The notes below the pieces were generated by a model. The model searched no databases, had not been told where the DNA came from, and saw only the letters and a program-made list of their open reading frames with translations. The translations under genes were made by a program, and so were the position numbers. From positions 1-5,319 of the forward strand of contig CAZIWX010000148.1 in NCBI GenBank assembly GCA_964543125.1: 5,319 bases of DNA, read 5' to 3'. Below, one piece after another: positions 1 to 5,319 of this stretch; within the stretch, counting starts at the first letter, position 1, and each line of letters begins with the position of its first letter. The DNA comes from CAZIWX01 sp964543125. GTDB taxonomy: Bacteria > Fidelibacterota > UBA8477.

Positions 1-929
1 GCCGCCGTATTGGCGGTGGATGGCGCCGGAATGACGATATCCGGTGTGACATCCGGATGCTTTTCCAACCAGGCTTCGGCCAGATTCTGTCCCATACGCA
101 AGCGCGAACGATACACGCTTACATCATTCATCATGGTATCCGGCCGCGAAAAATAGACATATTCGAAAATGCAGGGTGCAAAACGATCTGTCCGCAGCCG
201 GCGGCTGAAATACTCACCGGTTTCGGAAATAAAAATGACTTCACCCGGCAGGACATTCCCCGTCAGTTCATAGCCCAATGCATAAAACATGGTGGTTTCA
301 GAAGCAAAAATGTAATCCCGGGACCCTTGGGCATTTTTTCGAATACCTTTAGCCAGCGGCCGAATACCATGGGGATCGCGGAACACAACCAATCCTTTCC
401 CCACGATGGAAGTAACCACGGAATAGGCGCCACTGGCATGGTCAAAGACATTTTCAACTGCTTGACACACGCTTTTAAAAAATCCGTTGTTAGAATCAGC
501 CGGATTGGTCCTGCCCAAAGCTTCTGAAAACAGGTGGAGAAGAACTTCGGTATCACTCTGCGTATTGAGATACCGTCTCTGTTTTTCAGTGATTTCTTTT
601 GCTAGCTCACTATAGTTCACCAGGTTGCCATTATGCGCCAGGGCGATCCCATAGGGCACTTCGGTCCAAAACGGCTGGACTTCTTCGTGACTGAATCCAC
701 CGTGGGTGGGATAACGGGTGTGTCCGATACCGGTATTTCCCAACAGCCGGTGCATGTTTTGCTCGGTAAAAATATCCCGCACGAATCCGGTTCCCTTGGC
801 GGCATGCATCCGTTTGTTGTAGGTCATAATACCCGCGGCATCCTGTCCCCGGTGTTGGAGATGAATCAGGCTATCGTAAATCTCGCCGGCGACCGGGCCG
901 TTGGCTTTGATACCCACAATCCCGCACAT
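1..929 (-). CDS. purF: Amidophosphoribosyltransferase PurF, N-terminal 309 residues (runs off the left edge)
   Basis: PurF carries out the first committed step of purine synthesis, making 5-phosphoribosylamine from PRPP with glutamine as ammonia donor, in the cytoplasm. I translated the frame from 929 to the edge and found no stop or frameshift. It starts MCGIVGI, so Cys2 becomes the N-terminal nucleophile of the class II glutaminase domain after Met removal, with no propeptide of the Bacillus type. Further glutaminase motifs are QHRGQDAAGI (25-34), HTRYPTHGG (70-78) and AHNGNL (98-103). CIFEYVYFSRPDT (253-265) leads into the phosphoribosyltransferase domain; its PRPP loop lies beyond the window. 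Members have about 500 residues, so roughly 60% is present. The ATG shares one base with the purB stop (TAATG), and a GGGGAG at 945-940 inside purB is a plausible ribosome site, 10 nt away. Re-initiation after purB is likely. Confidence 0.96.
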   Translation of the reverse strand, partial: MCGIVGIKANGPVAGEIYDSLIHLQHRGQDAAGIMTYNKRMHAAKGTGFVRDIFTEQNMHRLLGNTGIGHTRYPTHGGFSHEEVQPFWTEVPYGIALAHNGNLVNYSELAKEITEKQRRYLNTQSDTEVLLHLFSEALGRTNPADSNNGFFKSVCQAVENVFDHASGAYSVVTSIVGKGLVVFRDPHGIRPLAKGIRKNAQGSRDYIFASETTMFYALGYELTGNVLPGEVIFISETGEYFSRRLRTDRFAPCIFEYVYFSRPDTMMNDVSVYRSRLRMGQNLAEAWLEKHPDVTPDIVIPAPSTANTA

Positions 930-2296
930 TAGCTGATTTCTCCCCGGGCGATAGCAGCCGCCAGACCGGTGTAAGCCGCCGGACTCAACCGCAACAAAGC
1001 GGCTTTTTCTGACCGGGGCAGCTCTAAATCTGCGATAAAAGCACAAATGCTTTCCGCCTTAAGCGTTTGCCCGCGGGTTAATTTTTTCAAAGCTTCATAG
1101 GGGTTGGGATGGCCGCATTTGCGCAGGACGGTTTGAATCGCTTCCGCCAACACCTCCCAGTGAGATTCTAATTCCGCTTTTAATTTGGTATGATCTACAA
1201 CAACCCGTTCCAGCCCTCCGCTGATGTTTTTTAACGCCAGATAACTATGGGCCAGAGGCATTCCCTGGTTGCGGAGCGTGGTGCTATCGGTCAGGTCGCG
1301 CTGCCAGCGGGAAACCGGAAGTTTTTGTGCTAAAAATTCCAGGTAAGCATTAGCCAGTTTCAGGTTGCCTTCGGCATTTTCAAACTGGATCGGGTTTACC
1401 TTATGGGGCATGGTACTGGACCCTACTTCGCCGGCTTTGGCTTTTTGCCTAAACACCCCTCGGCTGATGTAAAGCCACATATCCTGACACAAGTCGATGA
1501 GGATCGTATTGATTCGGAGCAGGTTATGAAAACTCTCGGCCAGACTGTCATGACTCTCGATCTGGGTAACGGTCAGGTTTGGCTCCAATCCCAGATTGGT
1601 AACAAACCGTTGGGTAAAAGCCTGCCAATCTACTTTGGGATAGGCCGCGAGATGGGCGCCCCAGGTTCCGGATGCACCCGCCAGTTTGCCCAACAAACGG
1701 TGTTGTTGGAAGGTATTTATTTGACGATTCAGACGGGTCACGAAAACAGCGATTTCTTTCCCCAGCGTTGTGGGTGTTGCCGGTTGGCCGTGGGTCAAAG
1801 CCAGCAGTGGCGTTTCAGCTTCGGTATGGGCCAGTTGCTTCAATCCTTCCACGACCTGCTGTACTTCAGGTAAATAGACGTGCTGGACGGCCTCCTGCCA
1901 CATGAGGCTATATGCTAAATTATTCACATCTTCCGAAGTAAGGGCGAAATGCACCCATTCCGGATTGACCGCCGGTGCTATTCCGGGTAGCCGCTGTTTT
2001 AAAAAGTACTCAACCGCTTTCACATCGTGGCGGGTGGACGCTTCTATCTTTTTTATAATCTTGACCTCCGGCTCGCTGAACGCCCGGTACAGATAACGCA
2101 ATTCATGCTGTAATTCAGCATTAAACGATGGTAATTCAGCCACACCCGGCTCAAGACCGAGCGCAATCAGATACTCAATTTCCACCTTCAGTCGATAGCG
2201 CAATAACGCGGCCTCCGAAAAGTAATCGGCAAGTTCTTCCACCGCATTCCGGTAGCGGCCGTCCAGGGGAGAGATTGCGTTGAGCTGATTCAGCAT
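929..2296 (-). CDS. purB: Adenylosuccinate lyase PurB
   Basis: PurB releases fumarate twice: from SAICAR to give AICAR, and from adenylosuccinate to give AMP. The 455-residue length matches the E. coli-type enzyme (about 456). The fumarase/aspartase superfamily signature GSSTMPHKVNP is at 292-302; Ser294 should be the catalytic Ser of the mobile loop. THGQPATP (168-175) carries the His169 acid and TRHDVKAVE (88-96) is the first conserved block. KLPVSRWQRDLTDST (325-339) and PNPYEALKKLTRG (397-409) also fit this family. The start MLNQLNAISPLDGRY aligns with the family N-terminus. The start ATG lies inside the end of purE (7 nt overlap), and I see no clear Shine-Dalgarno before it, so translation probably depends on coupling to purE. 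The PNPYEALK-type C-terminal segment resembles, from memory, Bacteroidota proteins. Confidence 0.97.
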   Translation of the reverse strand: MLNQLNAISPLDGRYRNAVEELADYFSEAALLRYRLKVEIEYLIALGLEPGVAELPSFNAELQHELRYLYRAFSEPEVKIIKKIEASTRHDVKAVEYFLKQRLPGIAPAVNPEWVHFALTSEDVNNLAYSLMWQEAVQHVYLPEVQQVVEGLKQLAHTEAETPLLALTHGQPATPTTLGKEIAVFVTRLNRQINTFQQHRLLGKLAGASGTWGAHLAAYPKVDWQAFTQRFVTNLGLEPNLTVTQIESHDSLAESFHNLLRINTILIDLCQDMWLYISRGVFRQKAKAGEVGSSTMPHKVNPIQFENAEGNLKLANAYLEFLAQKLPVSRWQRDLTDSTTLRNQGMPLAHSYLALKNISGGLERVVVDHTKLKAELESHWEVLAEAIQTVLRKCGHPNPYEALKKLTRGQTLKAESICAFIADLELPRSEKAALLRLSPAAYTGLAAAIARGEIS

Positions 2297-2688
2297 GATT
2301 TAGCCAGATCAAGAATGCGTTTAACCGCCAGGGCGGCATTCTCCGGGTCAATCACGGTCAACACGGGTGTATTACCGGGCATTTGCAAGGTGGAGTTGAT
2401 ATTGACCATCATATCCACCTGGTCTGCAAACGGCGGACAGGCAATTACCGGGAAATCGCAGTTGGCGGCGACGAATCCACTCAAGGCGTTGGAGCGGCCG
2501 GCAATGGTGATATAAACCAGTGCCTTTTCGTTCCCGCCGGTTTTTAGAATTTCCAGCACTTTCAGCGGTTGTTTATGAGCGGAAGCCGCATGTTGCTCAA
2601 AAGGGATGCCAAATTCAGTTAACTTATCGGTGATCTTTTTCGCGTGGGCTGCGTCTTTGGTGGAACCCATGATGATAACAGCTTTCAT
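2290..2688 (-). CDS. purE: PurE, class II type (CO2-dependent AIR carboxylase)
   Basis: PurE makes CAIR. Two classes exist: class I rearranges N5-CAIR supplied by PurK, while class II carboxylates AIR directly with CO2. The motifs here are class II: MGST (7-10), SAHK (36-39) where class I has SAHR, IAGRSNALSG (62-71) where class I has GAGGAAHLPG, and CPP (84-86). YITIAGRSNALSGFV closely matches what I remember of the Treponema denticola enzyme, and the animal PAICS carboxylase domain has AGRSNGL. At 132 residues it is shorter than the usual 155-160; the missing part is the C-terminal helix. The ATG overlaps the purC stop (ATGA, 4 nt), with a good GGGAG at 2697-2693, 4 nt upstream. No purK lies next to it, as expected for class II. 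The family is certain; the class rests on motifs read by eye. Confidence 0.93.
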   Translation of the reverse strand: MKAVIIMGSTKDAAHAKKITDKLTEFGIPFEQHAASAHKQPLKVLEILKTGGNEKALVYITIAGRSNALSGFVAANCDFPVIACPPFADQVDMMVNINSTLQMPGNTPVLTVIDPENAALAVKRILDLAKSC

Positions 2689-3653
2689 AAAACTCCCGCC
2701 AGATTGGTTTGAATGCGTGCTTCAATCGGTTGATCGGAATCGGGGAACTGGAAAACCTCGCCCGTGATCATCTCATACAACTGAATATAGCGCCGGGATA
2801 ATTCTACTACGAGGTCAGCGGGCGCCGGAGGCAGCTCTACGTCATCGTAAGGGTCGCAGTGGGCTTTGAACCACAAGCGTAAAAACTCCTTATCGATGTT
2901 CTCGGGTTCGAGTTCGGCGGCAAACCGTTCGGGGTAACTGTCGGCAATCCAGTACCGGCTGGAGTCGGGCGTATGAATTTCGTCGATGAGGATAATATTG
3001 CCGGCCGGATCCTTTCCCAGCTCGTATTTCGTATCCACCAGGATAAGGCCCCGCTTCCGGGCGACAGCCTGCCCGAAAGCAAACAGCTCCCGTGCTTTCC
3101 GGCTGGCGTAATCCCAATCCGCCGGAGACATCAATCCTTCGGCTACAATCTCTTCCGGGGTAACGGGACGGTCATGCCGGGTGTCCTTGGTCGTGGGTGT
3201 AATCATGTTTTTTTCAAGTTTTTGATTCTTAACCAACCCTTCCGGCAACATATTTCCACAATAATTGCGTGAACCGTTTTTATAAGCCGTCCATAATGAA
3301 GTACTGGTGGAACCGGTGATATAGCCACGCATGACGAATTCGACCGGAAACACCCGGCAACGTTTGCCGATGGTCACATTGGGATCCGGCAGGTTCAGCA
3401 CATGATTGGGAATAATGTGCCGGGTGCGCTCAAACCACCAGGCACTGGTTTGGTTTAAAACCTGACCCTTGAATGGAATGGAAGCCAAAACACGGTCGAA
3501 CGCACTCTGACGATCCGTAGTCACAAAAACCATTTTATCTTTAAGGGCGTAGGTATCCCGCACCTTTCCCTGAAGGCGTTTGCCTATTTTCAAATCGGTT
3601 TTATCCAAACAATAGTGGATTTGGTCTTGGATAATAGCTTTATAACCCGTCAT
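2685..3653 (-). CDS. purC: SAICAR synthetase PurC, long form
   Basis: PurC joins aspartate to CAIR using ATP, giving SAICAR, which PurB then splits. At 322 residues it belongs to the long form known from yeast Ade1 and Bacteroidota, not the roughly 240-residue form of E. coli and Bacillus. Motifs in order: GKVRD (29-33) in the nucleotide-binding lobe, TDRQSAFD (46-53), FPVEFVMRGYITGS (102-115), LVDTKYELG (205-213) and DEIHTPDSSRYW (224-235), which supplies acidic metal and ATP contacts. The C-terminal part contains YIQLYEMITGEVF, usual for the long form. A TGA lies in frame seven codons upstream of the ATG, and a GGGGGAG at 3665-3659 ends 5 nt before it, so the start is well supported. Its stop overlaps the purE start (ATGA). 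It follows the 172-nt gap after purQ-purS, the only place in the operon with room for separate control. Confidence 0.97.
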   Translation of the reverse strand: MTGYKAIIQDQIHYCLDKTDLKIGKRLQGKVRDTYALKDKMVFVTTDRQSAFDRVLASIPFKGQVLNQTSAWWFERTRHIIPNHVLNLPDPNVTIGKRCRVFPVEFVMRGYITGSTSTSLWTAYKNGSRNYCGNMLPEGLVKNQKLEKNMITPTTKDTRHDRPVTPEEIVAEGLMSPADWDYASRKARELFAFGQAVARKRGLILVDTKYELGKDPAGNIILIDEIHTPDSSRYWIADSYPERFAAELEPENIDKEFLRLWFKAHCDPYDDVELPPAPADLVVELSRRYIQLYEMITGEVFQFPDSDQPIEARIQTNLAGVL

Positions 3654-3804
3654 AGTAGCTCCCCCGGGACATCAAACATTTGTTATGTGAGCTGTGAATT
3701 GTAAGAAACCGGATCGGCGGAGCCGGTTGTCTCCCTGCTTGTCCGGAAGGCGAAAGGGCGCCGCTCAGGGAGACACGGGGGAATTTTGGCTTTAAGGTCT
3801 GCAT
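3640..3804 (-). CDS. Possible 54-codon leader ORF overlapping the purC start
   Basis: An open frame of 54 codons begins with ATG at 3804 and ends with TAA at 3642-3640, 14 nt inside purC and in another frame. An AGGAAG stands 5 nt before its ATG, a stronger Shine-Dalgarno than that of several real genes here. The predicted peptide starts MQTLKPKFPR, is basic and rich in Pro and Ser, and shows no domain, membrane segment or run of one regulatory amino acid that I recognise. It reads through both inverted repeats of the gap. Its stop falls just past the purC start, a layout that could allow translational coupling. An open frame of this length can easily arise by chance, so I treat it as a candidate only. 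Confidence 0.2.
   Translation of the reverse strand: MQTLKPKFPRVSLSGALSPSGQAGRQPAPPIRFLTIHSSHNKCLMSRGSYYDGL
3659..3665 (-). promoter_or_regulatory. Ribosome binding site of purC
   Basis: On the minus strand GGGGGAG stands 5 nt before the purC ATG. It fixes the start together with the in-frame TGA further upstream. The CTCCC in the left-hand arm of the upstream 10-bp inverted repeat is complementary to GGGAG here, so an alternative pairing that hides this site is possible on paper. Confidence 0.7.
3707..3728 (-). repeat. 6-bp inverted repeat adjoining the larger one
   Basis: AACCGG (3707-3712) and CCGGTT (3723-3728) pair around a 10-nt loop. It abuts the 10-bp repeat, sharing base 3728, so in RNA the two stems could compete at that base or stack. 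On the transcribed strand TCTT follows, only a weak U-tract; it is a poor terminator candidate and would cut purC off from purQ-purS only partly, if at all. Confidence 0.4.
3728..3775 (-). repeat. 10-bp perfect inverted repeat with inner hairpin between purQ-purS and purC
   Basis: The arms TGTCTCCCTG (3728-3737) and CAGGGAGACA (3766-3775) are perfectly complementary and enclose 28 nt. Inside, GGCG (3749-3752) and CGCC (3759-3762) could form a smaller hairpin. No T-run follows on the minus strand, so this is not a classic intrinsic terminator. It may be an mRNA stability or processing element, an attenuator part, or a dispersed intergenic repeat; the window holds only this copy. Confidence 0.6.
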
Positions 3805-3825
3805 TCTTTCTTCCTGCTCTTCGTC

Positions 3826-5097
3826 TTACTCTATTTCCCGTCCGTACCAATAGCATTCGTGCGCATATGGATTGAAAAGAAGATGGGTATCTAAAATTTC
3901 GTGCAGGGTATTTCCTGCTTGGCCGCCCTCAATTTGCAGGGTCCAAAGGACTCCGCGTCGAACCTGGGTCAGCGATTTGATGCCAAACCATTCTCGCAGT
4001 GCTTTCAGCTTTTGTTTACCCACGGCGCCTTCCCGGTGACGAGTCAGAATTTGGTAGGTGTTGGGCGCCTTCACAGGGTCAGCCAGACGCTCTTTATTGG
4101 AGTTGAACAATTCACCCGATTCAACCAGCGCGTGTTGTTCGAAAACCGTCGGCTCAGAGTCATATTTCAGTTCCCAATGCGTTTGCCGGCGCACTTTTAC
4201 CGGATGGCCCAAACGCTGTAAAGCCTGTTCAACCGACACGGCCTCATTGTCGGTGATGACCAGATCAACCAACAGTTGGTTTGTTCCTTTTTCAGGACAA
4301 TAATCATCGAAATTAAAGACGGGCGGCTGGTAATCCGGGAAACCGGGCTTGATCGGCTCGCCGCTCAACAAATAATGTTGCAGACTAATAAAAATTTTAT
4401 CGCCGTTAGCTGTTCGTTCGGGATGAGGCATCATGGCCATGACATTCCCCGCCGGATTACAAACCGCGGCGAGATTTTCTACCGAACCATTGGGGTTCAC
4501 CGGAAAATTGGGGTCGGGATCACCGTTGTCGGAGACATATTTGAACGCCAACTGGTTATTCAAGCGCAAAGGGGTCATCAGGTCAGGTGGAATCACAAAA
4601 CGCCCTTCCGCATGCGCCACCGGGATTCGCATGGTTTCCCCGGGTTTAAAATCACGGGTAAAGACACAGCGGTCTGGCGTAGTAGTCATTTGGACGGTAA
4701 CCCAGCCGTTATAAAAGCCGCTGCCTACAATTTCTCCGTCAAGCATACGCCGGTTGGCATCCAGCGCCATGGCCAAGGGGTAGTTTTGGCAGCCGGGGAC
4801 CAGTCCGGTTTCTACCAGAATCTGCGCGCCGTTGCAAATGCCTAATACGGGTTTGCCCTTTTCACTTTCACGCCTCAGGACGTTGATCACCGGATCCAAA
4901 GCGGCAATAACACCCGCCCGGGAGCGGTCTTCGTAGGAAAAACCGCCAACAATGAAATAACCCTGGCAAATTGATAATCGGTTATAATCCTGATTCCACA
5001 GAAAAGGCGCCGGTTCCAGTCCATTGCGTTTTAAAGCCAAAATGGATTCCCGTTCACAATTACTACCGGGGAACTGGATTACCGCAATTTTTTTCAT
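3826..5097 (-). CDS. purQ: PurQ glutaminase fused to two PurS-like units (FGAM synthase subunits)
   Basis: Residues 1 to about 245 are PurQ, the class I glutaminase that feeds ammonia to PurL in the FGAM synthase complex. They show FPGSNC (9-14), GGFSYED (51-57), the nucleophile Cys88 in LGICNGAQIL (85-94), HAEGRF (162-167) and the catalytic pair His225/Glu227 in MPHPER. After a Pro-rich linker (about 246-270), residues 272-423 match PurS in two copies. The second (about 346-423) keeps GKQKLKAL, VRRG and LLFNP in the places where free PurS has GKAV-type, VRxGK and LLANP. The first (about 272-336) repeats VRR-x3-W-x-L and LFN with identical spacing, 77 residues earlier, but is more diverged. 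Usual PurQ has about 225-260 residues and PurS about 80, so 423 is a true fusion. An in-frame TGA two codons upstream fixes the ATG; the ribosome site is weak. PurL is not in the window. Confidence 0.93.
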   Translation of the reverse strand: MKKIAVIQFPGSNCERESILALKRNGLEPAPFLWNQDYNRLSICQGYFIVGGFSYEDRSRAGVIAALDPVINVLRRESEKGKPVLGICNGAQILVETGLVPGCQNYPLAMALDANRRMLDGEIVGSGFYNGWVTVQMTTTPDRCVFTRDFKPGETMRIPVAHAEGRFVIPPDLMTPLRLNNQLAFKYVSDNGDPDPNFPVNPNGSVENLAAVCNPAGNVMAMMPHPERTANGDKIFISLQHYLLSGEPIKPGFPDYQPPVFNFDDYCPEKGTNQLLVDLVITDNEAVSVEQALQRLGHPVKVRRQTHWELKYDSEPTVFEQHALVESGELFNSNKERLADPVKAPNTYQILTRHREGAVGKQKLKALREWFGIKSLTQVRRGVLWTLQIEGGQAGNTLHEILDTHLLFNPYAHECYWYGREIE

Positions 5098-5157
5098 GAA
5101 TCACTTATTTGTTGATGGCGTTCAAATGTGCGCCGTGCTGAAAATCGGGTGAATAAA

Positions 5158-5186
5158 ATTGTTGAGGAGCAGCTAGGATATAACAA
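5158..5186 (-). promoter_or_regulatory. Weak candidate promoter for the pur operon
   Basis: On the minus strand TTGTTA (5186-5181) and AACAAT (5163-5158) are separated by 17 nt, each matching the housekeeping -35 and -10 consensus at four of six places. It would give a leader of about 55 nt. Such matches are common by chance, and if the organism is Bacteroidota-like its promoters would follow a different consensus. Confidence 0.2.
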
Positions 5187-5209
5187 CACCGGCGCGGCCT
5201 TTTTGAATG

Positions 5210-5224
5210 GTTCGCAGTACGAAC
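5210..5224. repeat. Short inverted repeat GTTCG-N5-CGAAC upstream of purQ-purS
   Basis: Two perfect 5-bp half-sites lie on either side of 5 nt, about 113 nt before the purQ-purS start. It could be an operator for a dimeric regulator. The CGAAC core recalls half of the Bacillus PurR PurBox, but the PurBox halves are spaced much further apart, and the E. coli PurR site is different. A short repeat like this can be chance. Confidence 0.25.
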
Positions 5225-5286
5225 GACTGGAAATCGGTGTTCTGTGAAATAAATGACGGCAACCGATTAACGACTGTCCGGGGCAC

Positions 5287-5319
5287 TCAAAACATCAGTC
5301 CGATAGCCATCTTGAAGGG
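5287..5319 (-). CDS. C-terminal 10 codons of an upstream gene, possibly an outer membrane protein
   Basis: Reading in from the right edge, one minus-strand frame gives PFKMAIGLMF and then TGA. Hydrophobic residues alternate at every second place (F, M, I, L, F) and the chain ends in Phe, the pattern of the last beta strand recognised by the BAM machinery in outer membrane proteins. Ten residues cannot prove a gene; a gene on the same strand just before the operon is plausible. It is not a purine gene that I can recognise. Confidence 0.25.
   Translation of the reverse strand, partial: PFKMAIGLMF

Larger units (their letters stand above)
5098..5286 (-). other. Noncoding region upstream of the operon
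   Basis: About 189 nt between the end of the gene at the right edge and the purQ-purS start. I find no convincing ORF on either strand. I looked for a guanine-type purine riboswitch core and for a strong terminator with a T-run and saw neither. The region is somewhat AT-rich near purQ. It is the natural place for the main operon promoter and any purine-responsive operator. Confidence 0.5.

Noticed and set aside
57..527. 156-residue plus-strand ORF opposite purF
   Set aside because: It lies wholly antisense to a well-conserved purF frame, has no recognisable domain, and is explained by codon bias of the real gene.
1..929. purF as a frameshifted pseudogene, because only broken pieces seemed open at first
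   Set aside because: Codon-by-codon translation from 929 to the edge gave one uninterrupted frame with all glutaminase motifs; it is simply cut by the window edge.
1403..1873. 156-residue plus-strand ORF opposite purB
   Set aside because: Antisense shadow of purB with no family motif and no convincing ribosome site.
3707..3737. Intrinsic terminator after purQ-purS
   Set aside because: The stem is followed on the transcribed strand only by TCTT and then mixed sequence, not a T-run, so termination is not supported.
3826..4420. Separate purS gene starting inside the purQ-purS frame
   Set aside because: No Met codon occurs in the fusion after residue 223, and the linker is open with no stop, so one polypeptide is the simplest reading.
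4276..4845. 189-residue plus-strand ORF opposite purQ-purS, the longest antisense frame
   Set aside because: It lies opposite the PurQ active-site region, whose conservation accounts for the open frame; no domain is visible.
5098..5286. Purine (guanine/adenine) riboswitch before purQ-purS
   Set aside because: The conserved core and the loop-loop elements of that class are not visible on the minus strand.

Overview
The window is one strand of de novo purine biosynthesis. Five genes lie head to tail on the minus strand and would be transcribed from right to left: a purQ-purS fusion (5097-3826), purC (3653-2685), purE (2688-2290), purB (2296-929) and the first 309 codons of purF (929 to the left edge). 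Three of the four junctions overlap, by 4, 7 and 1 nt. The only real gap is 172 nt between the purQ-purS fusion and purC. At the far right, 10 codons and a stop look like the tail of an unrelated gene, followed by about 190 nt that probably hold the operon's start signals.

Together the genes cover PRPP amidation (PurF), formation of FGAM (PurQ/PurS, with a PurL that must be encoded elsewhere), carboxylation of AIR (PurE), SAICAR synthesis (PurC) and the two fumarate-releasing steps (PurB). PurD, PurN/T, PurL, PurM and PurH are not in the window.

Two proteins stand out. The PurQ glutaminase carries a C-terminal extension of about 150 residues that reads as two PurS-like units in tandem. That would build into one chain the one-PurQ-to-two-PurS ratio known from the Bacillus complex. 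PurE has class II AIR carboxylase motifs (SAHK, IAGRSNALSG), like Treponema and the animal PAICS domain, rather than the common bacterial class I motifs. This agrees with the absence of purK next to it. It is also short, ending where purB begins.

The long-form PurC (HTPDSSRYW type), the PurB with PNPYEALK-type C-terminal motifs and the N-terminal-Cys PurF resemble, from memory, proteins of Bacteroidota and related FCB-group bacteria. A terminal outer-membrane-like beta strand at the right edge would fit a Gram-negative. An FCB-like or other uncultivated Gram-negative bacterium is my best guess, not a firm assignment. Base composition looks even across the window, near 50% GC, and I see no mobile elements, tRNA, rRNA or CRISPR.
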